Shown in pieces: positions 11,778-17,513 of a stretch of DNA of 17,513 nucleotides; within the stretch, counting starts at the first letter, position 1; each line of letters begins with the position of its first letter. This stretch comes from an uncultured Solobacterium sp. (GTDB lineage: Bacteria; Bacillota_I; Bacilli_A; Erysipelotrichales; Erysipelotrichaceae). A model generated the notes under the pieces. It had not been told where the DNA came from. It saw only the letters and a list, made by a program, of their open reading frames with translations, and did no database searches. Position numbers and translations under genes: made by a program. The DNA lies in assembly GCA_938039295.1 (NCBI GenBank), contig CALHUY010000045.1:1-17513 (forward strand), in the 5' to 3' direction.

Positions 11778-14117
11778 ATGATGAAATTTTTAAAAGAAAA
11801 ACTAAATATTCGTAGAACCGTTTGGTTCCTACTCATCTCGGCAATGTTCTTACTATTTTATGCGCCACATCTTTCCTTTGATGTACACATGAAAAAAGGT
11901 ATCCAAGGTACTGTTGTTGTTTCAAACTTCAATACAGACCGTGGCGAAGAAATCTTTGCAAACTATAACTATAACTCTCATAAGACATGGTTAGATGCAC
12001 AACCATCTTGGGAAGTAATTCACCTCAGTAACATTCCTATCGTTACAAACTCTTTACGATTAGGTTTTAACAACGTAAAGACAGACATCGCTATCTCAAA
12101 GATTGATGTGTCATTTGGACCATTTAAACTTGCAGAGTATACACCTGAAAATATCTCCAACGAGATCATTGCCTCTCAAGGTATGGTCATTAATACAAAT
12201 GACAATACAATCAACTTAACGCTAAATGGTGTTGAAGGTTGGCTACAGTTAGATACAAGAGAATACCTTCCTAAGACAGCTTGGGTTGCAGTATATCTTT
12301 CCATCTTAGTACTAAGCTGGATTATTGCGTATCTGATTGATAAGAAGCTTTCATGGTCAAAGCACATTCCGGAGAATGAAATGATGTTGATAGCAGCTCC
12401 TATTTGGTGCTTCTTCATGTCAGAAATCTGTACTGGTAACTACTACTACATCAACTTGATGAATCGTTTCTATAACGTTGCTATCTATATTGTTCTATAT
12501 AAAGTAATCTACTTAATATTCCGTCGATTACCAATCTCAGTTCTAATTAGTAACTTATTTGTCGTTATCTTCGGTATCGTAAATATGTACGTAACACAGT
12601 TCCGCAACCGTCCAATCGCACCATGGGATTTAACCGCAATTGGTACAGCTGCAGATGTCATCTCCAACTACCATGTCCAGATTCGTTACTTCATGGTTAT
12701 CGCTATTATCATCTCCATCTTAATTTATCTATTGATGCGGGCTGTACCTCGTGATAACACTAAGATAAATATTTACTACGCAACCTACCCTATTTTGATT
12801 ATTGTTGTAGCTCTCTTCTTAAATAGCGTTGGTCAATACTATCTATGGGATATGAACCTATTATCCATCTTCCAAACAGATGGTACAGCCCTAAGCTTCA
12901 CAGGTCTTATTAACCAATACATCTCTGATCAACCAAAGAAACCAGAAGGCTATTCTGTAGAGGAACTCAAAGAACTTGGTAAACAGCTTGCTGAAAGAGC
13001 TGCAGCCAACGTTGATCCAAATGTCACAAAACCAACGAATATCATCATGGTTATGAATGAATCCTTTGCGGATATGAATATTGGTGGTACAAACTATGCC
13101 GATAACATCATCCCTTACTACCTGTCTCTAGAAAATACAATTCGTGGAAATCTCTACGTCGATGTACGTGGTGGTGGTACATGTAATAGTGAATATGAAT
13201 CCTTAACAGGTAATACAACTGCATTCTTTGCAGGTGGGGTATATCCGTTCAACATGTATATGCACAGAAACGTACCTTCTATGATTTCCTACTTTAACCA
13301 GAGTGGCTTTACTACAACAGGAATTCACCTTGGTAAATCCACAAACTGGAACCGTGCTTCTGCTTGGAAGAAACTACAATACCAAGATAAAGTATTCGCA
13401 GAAACTTTTGATGGTTTAGAAACAATCCATGGATATCCAAGTGATGCACAGAATTTCAAAGTTCTAGAAGAAACTTATGAAAAGGAAAAGGACAAGAAAA
13501 ACTTTATCTTCAATATTACCTACCAAAACCATGGTGGTTATGATGATAAGGATGATTTAAAGAAGACTGTCGATTTCAGTTCTATTGGTGGTGGTTATAG
13601 TCACGCTGAAAACTACTTCTCATTAATGAAGATTTCTGATCAAGACTACAAGAACTTGATTGAATACTTCTCAAAGGTAAAAGAACCTACAATGATTGTG
13701 ATGTTTGGTGACCACCAACCATCCTTAGGTGCAGATTGTGATAACCTTCTATTCCCACATGCAGGTACGCCTGAAAACGACATGACACAATATATTACTC
13801 CATTCTCCATTTGGGCAAACTATGATATTCCAGATGAGACAATTGATAAGTTAAGTATTAACTACCTATCTTCACTCATCATGAAGACTGCAAACTACCA
13901 GATGACTCCATACCAGGAATTCTTATATGAACTAAAAGATAAGTATCCTGTCATTGGTCTATATGGCTGTTATGACGCAGCTGGTAAATACTACCAATCT
14001 GTAAATGATATTAATGATCCAGATATCAATACATATCGTTGTTTACAATACAATAATGTATTTGATTCCGACCGCATTCCATCCCTATTCTATCCAGAAG
14101 GAAAAGAGAGTAACTAA
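11778..14117 (+). CDS. LTA-synthase-family phosphoglycerol/phosphoethanolamine-type transferase
   Basis: A 779-residue membrane enzyme with a C-terminal extracellular sulfatase-fold domain. Catalytic features: NIIMVMNESFAD (E428 metal ligand), GGGTCNSEYESLTGNT (T468 by analogy with the nucleophile threonine of LtaS), NHGGY (H585) and MFGDHQPSLG (D645, H646). Membrane segments are near 14-30, 168-187, 203-216, 228-247, 255-273, 303-320 and 335-352. Unlike canonical LtaS (five helices then the enzyme domain), there is a ~130-residue polar domain (about 36-165) between helices 1 and 2. It probably transfers glycerol-phosphate or a related group onto a cell-envelope glycopolymer; which polymer is not shown. 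GGGAAG lies 7 nt before the ATG. The gene is monocistronic, flanked by terminators. Confidence 0.85.
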   Translation: MMKFLKEKLNIRRTVWFLLISAMFLLFYAPHLSFDVHMKKGIQGTVVVSNFNTDRGEEIFANYNYNSHKTWLDAQPSWEVIHLSNIPIVTNSLRLGFNNVKTDIAISKIDVSFGPFKLAEYTPENISNEIIASQGMVINTNDNTINLTLNGVEGWLQLDTREYLPKTAWVAVYLSILVLSWIIAYLIDKKLSWSKHIPENEMMLIAAPIWCFFMSEICTGNYYYINLMNRFYNVAIYIVLYKVIYLIFRRLPISVLISNLFVVIFGIVNMYVTQFRNRPIAPWDLTAIGTAADVISNYHVQIRYFMVIAIIISILIYLLMRAVPRDNTKINIYYATYPILIIVVALFLNSVGQYYLWDMNLLSIFQTDGTALSFTGLINQYISDQPKKPEGYSVEELKELGKQLAERAAANVDPNVTKPTNIIMVMNESFADMNIGGTNYADNIIPYYLSLENTIRGNLYVDVRGGGTCNSEYESLTGNTTAFFAGGVYPFNMYMHRNVPSMISYFNQSGFTTTGIHLGKSTNWNRASAWKKLQYQDKVFAETFDGLETIHGYPSDAQNFKVLEETYEKEKDKKNFIFNITYQNHGGYDDKDDLKKTVDFSSIGGGYSHAENYFSLMKISDQDYKNLIEYFSKVKEPTMIVMFGDHQPSLGADCDNLLFPHAGTPENDMTQYITPFSIWANYDIPDETIDKLSINYLSSLIMKTANYQMTPYQEFLYELKDKYPVIGLYGCYDAAGKYYQSVNDINDPDINTYRCLQYNNVFDSDRIPSLFYPEGKESN

Positions 14118-14198
14118 AAAGAACACTTCTGTACCGACCTCCATTCGTTAGATTCTTGGTCTAACTTTCGGGGTCGGTACATTCATTGTGTTCTTTTT
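14116..14198. terminator. Long nested bidirectional terminator hairpin
   Basis: Three stacked stems: outer AAAAAGAACAC (14116-14126) with GTGTTCTTTTT (14188-14198), 11 bp; middle GTACCGACC (14131-14139) with GGTCGGTAC (14172-14180), 9 bp; inner GTTAGA (14147-14152) with TCTAAC (14160-14165), 6 bp. A/T runs in the outer stem supply a T tract in both directions. It sits between two convergent genes and overlaps the end of the first stop codon. Confidence 0.75.
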
Positions 14199-14199
14199 C

Positions 14200-15501
14200 T
14201 TATAGAAACATACGAATAAAACTATTTTCTTCCGTATAAGGTTTCCAACCTTTACCCGGTTCAGCACTCTTCATGAAATTCGTCCAAGCGGAAACCATTT
14301 CATCACTAATCTTATAATCGCGCACTTCCATCTCTCTCCAACAACGACTCAACGTTCCAAACATATACCATAACTCAGCAGAGTGGAACGCACCTGCATC
14401 ATCTGATGGCAATTTACGATTGAATAAATATAAGTATGTTGGTTTCCCGTGATGTTCATTTCTTAGATTTGCAAAATCAATCATACTCTGATAGTACTTA
14501 GACTTACGCATCGGCTCATCAACACCCAAACCAAAGTCATTGCCATTAGCACCTATAATATACGGAATATTCTGTACATCACCACGTTTTGCCAGTTCAT
14601 CCAATGTATCTTCGAGCACAAAGCCATCAACCACCGGTCCAAACAGCAAGCGATTATCATGCTTGGAAAGCTTTGGTAAGATATCCACTAACTTCTGCGC
14701 AGGAATTTGACGCAATGCTTGAATATTTTTCGCACCCACAAGCTTCATAATTTCTTCACCAGTTTCATACGCTTCTTCAACAGTCTTATGTTTGAAGATA
14801 GGATTATCTACCCCAGCACCACTTTGCATAATTGCCTTGGCAATCATACCACGTGTTGTAGGACTAGAAATCAATGTCTGAACACTAATCGCACCAGCAC
14901 TTTGTCCAAATAGCGTAATGTTATCAGAATCTCCTCCGAAGGCCTCAATATTCTTACGAATCCAACGAATCGCAAACACTTGGTCTAAAATTCCATAGTT
15001 GGACACACAATGCGCAGGGTCTTCCTCTTTTAGTTGCGGATGCGCAAAGAACCCAAATACACCAACACGATAATTAATTGTCACTAGAATGACATCATTC
15101 TGCACAAACGCTTCTCCATCAAACGGAACTTCATTTCCATATCCATGGTCAAAAGCACCACCATGGAGCCAGATTGCGACTGGATATCCATGTTCCGATT
15201 TACGATTTGGCGCCCAGATATTTAAATACAAACAATCCTCACTCATTTCTGGATAAGGATACTGCTCATAGTTATAAAACTCTTTCCGATAAAACGGATT
15301 CGCCGCTTTAGGTTGTGGGCAAATCTTACTATATTCCAAAGCATCTCTAACACCTAACCAACGATCAGGTGCTTGCGGTGAACTAAAACGTAAATTCCCA
15401 ATTGGAGGTTTCGCATAAGGTACACCCTTGAATACCAATTTAGATTCTGTAACTTCCCCTCGCAGAATACCTTGTTCCACTTTTATTTCAACTGTCTTCA
15501 T
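14200..15501 (-). CDS. Type-B carboxylesterase (para-nitrobenzyl-esterase-like)
   Basis: A 433-residue alpha/beta hydrolase. The oxyanion-hole motif is LHGGAFDHG (112-120), the nucleophile S201 is in GQSAGA, the catalytic His is probably H373 in GAFHSAELWYMFG, and the acid residue lies in GANGNDFG (D322, where the family usually has Glu in DEG). EDCLYLNIWAP (88-98) is the second family signature. It is shorter than typical members (about 490 residues), with the region between the acid and the His compressed to about 50 residues. There is no signal peptide, so it is probably cytoplasmic. The substrate is unknown; it likely hydrolyses small carboxylic esters. The ATG at 15501 has GGAGG 5 nt upstream; an upstream in-frame start at 15531 has none. 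Confidence 0.9.
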   Translation of the reverse strand: MKTVEIKVEQGILRGEVTESKLVFKGVPYAKPPIGNLRFSSPQAPDRWLGVRDALEYSKICPQPKAANPFYRKEFYNYEQYPYPEMSEDCLYLNIWAPNRKSEHGYPVAIWLHGGAFDHGYGNEVPFDGEAFVQNDVILVTINYRVGVFGFFAHPQLKEEDPAHCVSNYGILDQVFAIRWIRKNIEAFGGDSDNITLFGQSAGAISVQTLISSPTTRGMIAKAIMQSGAGVDNPIFKHKTVEEAYETGEEIMKLVGAKNIQALRQIPAQKLVDILPKLSKHDNRLLFGPVVDGFVLEDTLDELAKRGDVQNIPYIIGANGNDFGLGVDEPMRKSKYYQSMIDFANLRNEHHGKPTYLYLFNRKLPSDDAGAFHSAELWYMFGTLSRCWREMEVRDYKISDEMVSAWTNFMKSAEPGKGWKPYTEENSFIRMFL

Positions 15502-15539
15502 AAAAACCTCCAGTTCGAATTCTAATCGCATTTTTCAAC

Positions 15540-15548
15540 ATTATACCA
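15540..15548 (-). promoter_or_regulatory. Extended -10 promoter of the carboxylesterase
   Basis: On the - strand TGG-TATAAT (15548-15540) is a perfect extended -10. TTAGTT with a 16-nt spacer is a weak -35. The start near 15533 gives a 32-nt leader ending in GGAGG. Confidence 0.6.
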
Positions 15549-15580
15549 TTTCTAATTTTCAAACTAATGAAGAATACATG

Positions 15581-15607
15581 AAAAAGAGACCTGCTGGCAC
15601 AGGTCTC
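15581..15607 (-). terminator. Orphan terminator upstream of the carboxylesterase
   Basis: GAGACCTG (15607-15600 on the - strand), a six-base loop and CAGGTCTC (15593-15586) form a perfect 8-bp stem followed directly by TTTTT. It lies upstream of the esterase promoter and no gene ends into it on this strand. On the + strand it is followed by GAT and a T-rich run, so it could also act there. Confidence 0.6.
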
Positions 15608-16001
15608 GATTTCTTTTTATTTTTTTGGGAGGGAAAGAAATTTATAATTTCTCTGTCAATTAAGACACTTATAATATACCCAAACCATGTGTGAGATATA
15701 TGGTGAAATAGTGAAAGTATTGTGAAAGTGTATTTTTCATATCATTTTTCTATATTTTTTATCAAAACTGCTTATTTTATTGTACATTTTGAATATTAAT
15801 ATTGTTTTTATCAATATTTTAGTTTCATTATCTTTGTAATAAATTTTCAGAAAATAGAATAATTATTCAAAAACATGGTTACCTTAAGTATTTTTAAATC
15901 CTAGAAAAGAGTTAAATATAACAAACAATGCAAAAAAAGTATAATATTAAATATGGTGGTCTTAATATGCATTCCAAAATGTATCATTCATGATTCCCTA
16001 C
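15608..16001. other. AT-rich gene-free stretch before the tRNA region
   Basis: About 390 bp with very high A+T and no convincing gene on either strand. GTGAAA occurs at 15703, 15711 and 15722. A consensus -10 TATAAT at 15940-15945 (+) lies 60 nt before the truncated tRNA and may once have driven the tRNA cluster, but no -35 is clear. On the - strand TTGATA and TATGAA with an 18-nt spacer (around 15738-15767) could drive a short transcript ending at the terminator at 15581. Confidence 0.4.
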
Positions 16002-16041
16002 GTCCTCGTAGCTCAGTTGGATAGAGCGACTGCCTCCTAAG
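16002..16041 (+). pseudogene. 5' fragment of a second tRNA-Arg(CCU), cut just after the anticodon loop
   Basis: GTCCTCG (acceptor 5' strand), TA, GCTC-D-loop-GAGC, G, ACTGC and the anticodon loop CTCCTAA (CCT anticodon) read as a normal tRNA 5' half. After G16041 the sequence no longer matches: the 3' anticodon strand should be GCAGT and the acceptor 3' strand CGAGGAC, and neither appears before the next tRNA. It differs from the intact downstream tRNA-Arg at six positions, four of them in the acceptor stem, so it is a separate gene copy and not a recent duplicate. Confidence 0.8.
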
Positions 16042-16075
16042 AATGAGGAGGAGCATTTGCAAAATGGGCAAATGC
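16033..16075 (+). repeat. Two tandem hairpins replacing the 3' half of the truncated tRNA
   Basis: CCTCCT (16033-16038) pairs with AGGAGG (16046-16051) across the break point. GCATTTGC (16053-16060) pairs with GCAAATGC (16068-16075) around loop AAAATGG. Neither is followed by a T tract. Up to 16114 nothing else is recognisable. Confidence 0.6.
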
Positions 16076-16114
16076 AAATGTTAAACTGTTAATACAAGCC
16101 CATATATTCCATAC

Positions 16115-16191
16115 GTCGCTATAGCTCAGCTGGATAGAGCGACCGCCTCCTAAGCGGTAGGCCGGAGGTTCAAATCCTCTTAGCGACGCCA
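16115..16191 (+). tRNA. tRNA-Arg (anticodon CCU), CCA encoded
   Basis: Complete cloverleaf: acceptor GTCGCTA/TAGCGAC (7 bp), D-arm GCTC/GAGC, anticodon stem ACCGC/GCGGT with loop CTCCTAA (anticodon CCT, reads AGG), variable AGGCC, T-arm GGAGG-TTCAAAT-CCTCT (one G-U), discriminator G and genomic CCA (16189-16191). Followed within 10 nt by a strong terminator. Confidence 0.96.
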
Positions 16192-16200
16192 GACAATCCA

Positions 16201-16239
16201 CCGAAAACCCAGTATTTATGCGGGTTTTCGGTTTTCTTT
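16201..16239 (+). terminator. Terminator of the tRNA-Arg transcript
   Basis: CCGAAAACCC (16201-16210) and GGGTTTTCGG (16222-16231) form a perfect 10-bp stem with an 11-nt loop, followed by TTTTCTTT. Confidence 0.9.
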
Positions 16240-16444
16240 ATTTCAGGGATACTATACTATTTTGAAAAAAGGTTAGAAATTCCTGCTAAGACAAGTTCAT
16301 TTTTAATCGAGATTTTCAAAACAAGTAGGCAAATGGTCTGCTAAGAAATATTAGCAAGAAAAACGTGTTTCTGCTAATAAAAATGCCCTTCCAGCTAATT
16401 GAATTGACATTTTTGAAAATCCTTGCTAATTTGCAAGGCAAGTA
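16240..16444. repeat. AT-rich non-coding stretch with five spaced GCTAA words
   Basis: No gene is visible. GCTAA occurs at 16285, 16340, 16373, 16394 and 16425, usually preceded by CT or TT/CA, with one inverted TTAGC at 16351. The intervals (55, 33, 21, 31 bp) are close to whole helical turns. TTTTGAAAA-like words also recur near 16259, 16311 and 16408. It may be decayed mobile-element sequence or a regulatory region. Confidence 0.3.
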
Positions 16445-16510
16445 TTAAGAAGTTTTTAGAATCATATCGAACCCTAAACCATTTGCTATTGCGGTCATTG
16501 TTCCTACCAT
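16445..16510 (-). pseudogene. Possible C-terminal remnant of a helix-turn-helix regulator/antitoxin
   Basis: A short frame ending MTAIANGLGFDMILKTS before TAA. The IANGLGFDM pattern resembles the last helix of Xre-type HTH proteins (IAxALGxxL). The frame stays open upstream to about 16587, but the translation there is not HTH-like and overlaps the ribosome-binding site and start of the + strand gene at 16572. Best read as debris; identification is by pattern only. Confidence 0.25.
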
Positions 16511-16571
16511 ATCGCATATTCTCCAAATAATTAAAGTTATCTTATAATCAAGCTGTAAGGAGGTGTCGTAT

Positions 16572-16742
16572 ATGTTTGAAAAGAAATATCATCTATATCT
16601 TGAACAAGACGAATATGATTGCGTAATAAGATGTCTAATAGATTTAAAGAATAGATTATTACAACAAGGACGTTATACAGATGCCGTAGATGATGTCCTT
16701 ATTAAAATCCTCAATGCGAAGAAAAAAAATAAAGATTGTTGA
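16572..16742 (+). CDS. Small hypothetical protein of mobile-element type (56 aa), probably 3'-altered
   Basis: A 56-residue ORF starting MFEKKYHLYLEQDEYD, with LIDLKNRLLQQGRYTDAVDD in its middle. A near-perfect AAGGAGG lies 8 nt upstream, and TATAAT at 16543-16548 could be a -10. The pattern HLYL...EY...LK..L..QGRYTDAVDD recalls small uncharacterised proteins common in conjugative elements of gut Firmicutes, whose C-termini are Lys-rich and usually read KxKI; here the end is KKKNKDC. An A8 run (16722-16729) precedes the stop codon: with seven As the frame would continue as KKKIKIV into the CHAP fragment that overlaps it. Confidence 0.6.
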   Translation: MFEKKYHLYLEQDEYDCVIRCLIDLKNRLLQQGRYTDAVDDVLIKILNAKKKNKDC

Positions 16743-16983
16743 TGGCTCTCAATGGTTCAAAAACAATAACCAATGGGCAGACAGAAGTTACGAGCCATCT
16801 GCAGGTGACATCATTTTCTTCGATTGGGAGAACGACGGTACAACAGATCACGTTAGTATTGTTCGAAGATGTGAAAACGGAACAGTTTATACAATTGAAG
16901 GTAATTCCAATGACCAATGCCGTCAAAGAACCTATACCGTTGGAAGTAGTGTTATCTACGGATACGGACTCCCGGCATATTAA
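16741..16983 (+). pseudogene. C-terminal fragment of a CHAP-domain peptidoglycan amidase
   Basis: Eighty residues starting DGSQWF that match the second half of CHAP/NlpC-type cell-wall hydrolases: AGDIIFFDW, then the catalytic-histidine segment DHVSIV, then IEGNS and the terminal VIYGYGLPAY. The N-terminal half with the catalytic cysteine is absent and no ribosome-binding site or start precedes the fragment. Upstream it runs directly into the end of the small ORF at 16572, in a +1-shifted frame. Such enzymes are carried by conjugative elements and phages to open the wall. This copy is inactive as it stands. Confidence 0.75.
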
Positions 16984-17012
16984 AAAAGATGGCTGCTCAA
17001 CGAGTAGCCACC
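16982..17012 (-). terminator. Terminator of the 150-aa hypothetical gene
   Basis: On the - strand GGTGGCTACTC (17012-17002), loop GTT and GAGCAGCCATC (16998-16988) pair over 11 positions with G-U wobbles, followed by TTTTTT. It starts 5 nt after the stop codon at 17018 and also overlaps the end of the CHAP fragment on the other strand. Confidence 0.75.
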
Positions 17013-17017
17013 CTACA

Positions 17018-17470
17018 TTAGTTCAACTCTCTTTTAGGTATTCCATTCACATATCTTTGATATGTGTAGTATACAAGAGTAAGAAGTATTTTACAGTCAT
17101 CAGCAGGCAAAAACGATAATTCATCCGCCATTGTGATGATCTCTGTAAACAGAGACTTCACATAGCCTGAGTACAAAGCCATATCAATATATAAGCGCAC
17201 ATTGATACTGCTGATATGTTCTGCAATGTCAGCGTCAATCTCATATTCAAGAGATAATCGTTTTACCGTTTCAATGAAAACGTCTTTATTCTTCATTCTG
17301 ATTTCGACCGGTTCATAAGTTGTATTCTTCATAAGGTTTTCTATGAACTTAGTTCCCGTCTGATTATCGGTATCAAATTTCTCAATAAATTCATCTGAAG
17401 ATTCCTCCATCAATTCCTTAATAGGTATTTTAGGAAATCTCTTTGTATAAATTATTTTTTCACCTTCCAA
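17018..17470 (-). CDS. Hypothetical 150-aa cytoplasmic protein, probably mobile-element cargo
   Basis: Not recognised as a named family. It starts MEGEKIIYTKRFPKIP at a TTG codon (17470) with AGAGGGG about 9 nt upstream; no in-frame ATG lies near the N-terminus. The protein is acidic and mostly helical in character, with no signal peptide or membrane segment. Segments such as KFIENLMKNTTYEPVEIRMKN and YSGYVKSLFTEIITMADEL recall uncharacterised proteins seen near conjugative-element genes in gut Firmicutes, but this is an impression only. It has its own terminator and lies with other mobile-element debris downstream of tRNA-Arg. Confidence 0.6.
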   Translation of the reverse strand: MEGEKIIYTKRFPKIPIKELMEESSDEFIEKFDTDNQTGTKFIENLMKNTTYEPVEIRMKNKDVFIETVKRLSLEYEIDADIAEHISSINVRLYIDMALYSGYVKSLFTEIITMADELSFLPADDCKILLTLVYYTYQRYVNGIPKRELN

Positions 17471-17513
17471 TGCAATTATCCCCTCTTTTTGTATTTAATT
17501 TAAAAATAGAACA

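Noticed and set aside
15428..15694. A + strand frame overlapping the esterase start and the orphan terminator
   Set aside because: It runs antisense through the coding start and through the hairpin, lacks a ribosome-binding site and has low-complexity translation.
16201..16440. A CRISPR array suggested by recurring short words
   Set aside because: The repeated unit is only about 5-7 bp and spacing is uneven; there are no 20-40 bp repeats or cas genes in the window.

Overview
The window is low-GC, Gram-positive-type chromosomal DNA. Signs of this are strong AGGAGG-type ribosome-binding sites, hairpin-plus-T-tract terminators, extended -10 promoters, an LTA-synthase-like enzyme and a Firmicutes-style GMP reductase. 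A Bacillota genome, perhaps Erysipelotrichia or a related anaerobic gut lineage, fits best; the exact lineage is inference.

Layout. (a) 1-1751, + strand: a small four-helix membrane protein and alanine racemase (alr), ending in a terminator shared with the convergent block. (b) 1768-8318, - strand: read in transcription order, a 28-residue mini-lipoprotein, an SNF2-type helicase, a cysteine leader peptide with attenuator, cysK, cysE, a MATE exporter and a membrane-anchored metallophosphoesterase. (c) 8490-14117, + strand: guaC, two adjacent COG0523 (CobW-like) GTPases, and an LTA-synthase-family sulfatase-fold membrane enzyme. (d) 14200-15501, - strand: a type-B carboxylesterase. (e) 15502-17513: AT-rich and accessory in character, with a tRNA-Arg(CCU) fragment cut just after the anticodon loop, an intact tRNA-Arg(CCU), and gene debris typical of mobile elements (small hypothetical protein, CHAP amidase fragment, possible HTH fragment, hypothetical 150-aa protein).

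Most notable find: the cysK-cysE operon is preceded by what looks like a complete, previously unannotated ribosome-mediated transcription attenuator. A 29-codon leader ORF with a perfect AGGAGG carries four consecutive Cys codons. It overlaps an RNA segment that can pair 10/10 (one G-U) with the 5' arm of a 12-bp terminator just upstream of cysK. A fourth segment, at the leader start codon, can pair with the antiterminator strand, giving the full 1:2 / 2:3 / 3:4 logic of the trp attenuator, here sensing charged tRNA-Cys. The operon makes cysteine from serine (CysE: serine to O-acetylserine; CysK: O-acetylserine plus sulfide to cysteine), so sensor and product match.

The second interesting locus is the COG0523 pair. 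The first GTPase carries a ~100-residue insert holding 20 Cys and 35 His. The second couples a P-loop GTPase-like domain to a C-terminal segment resembling DUF1980 (YcgQ C-terminal domain). Together they look like a metal (probably zinc) handling module.

Other points worth a look: a pheromone-like mini-lipoprotein, a MATE gene whose ribosome-binding site sits inside the cysE terminator, guaC with a terminator-like hairpin abutting its start codon and no Shine-Dalgarno sequence, and a probable integration scar at tRNA-Arg.
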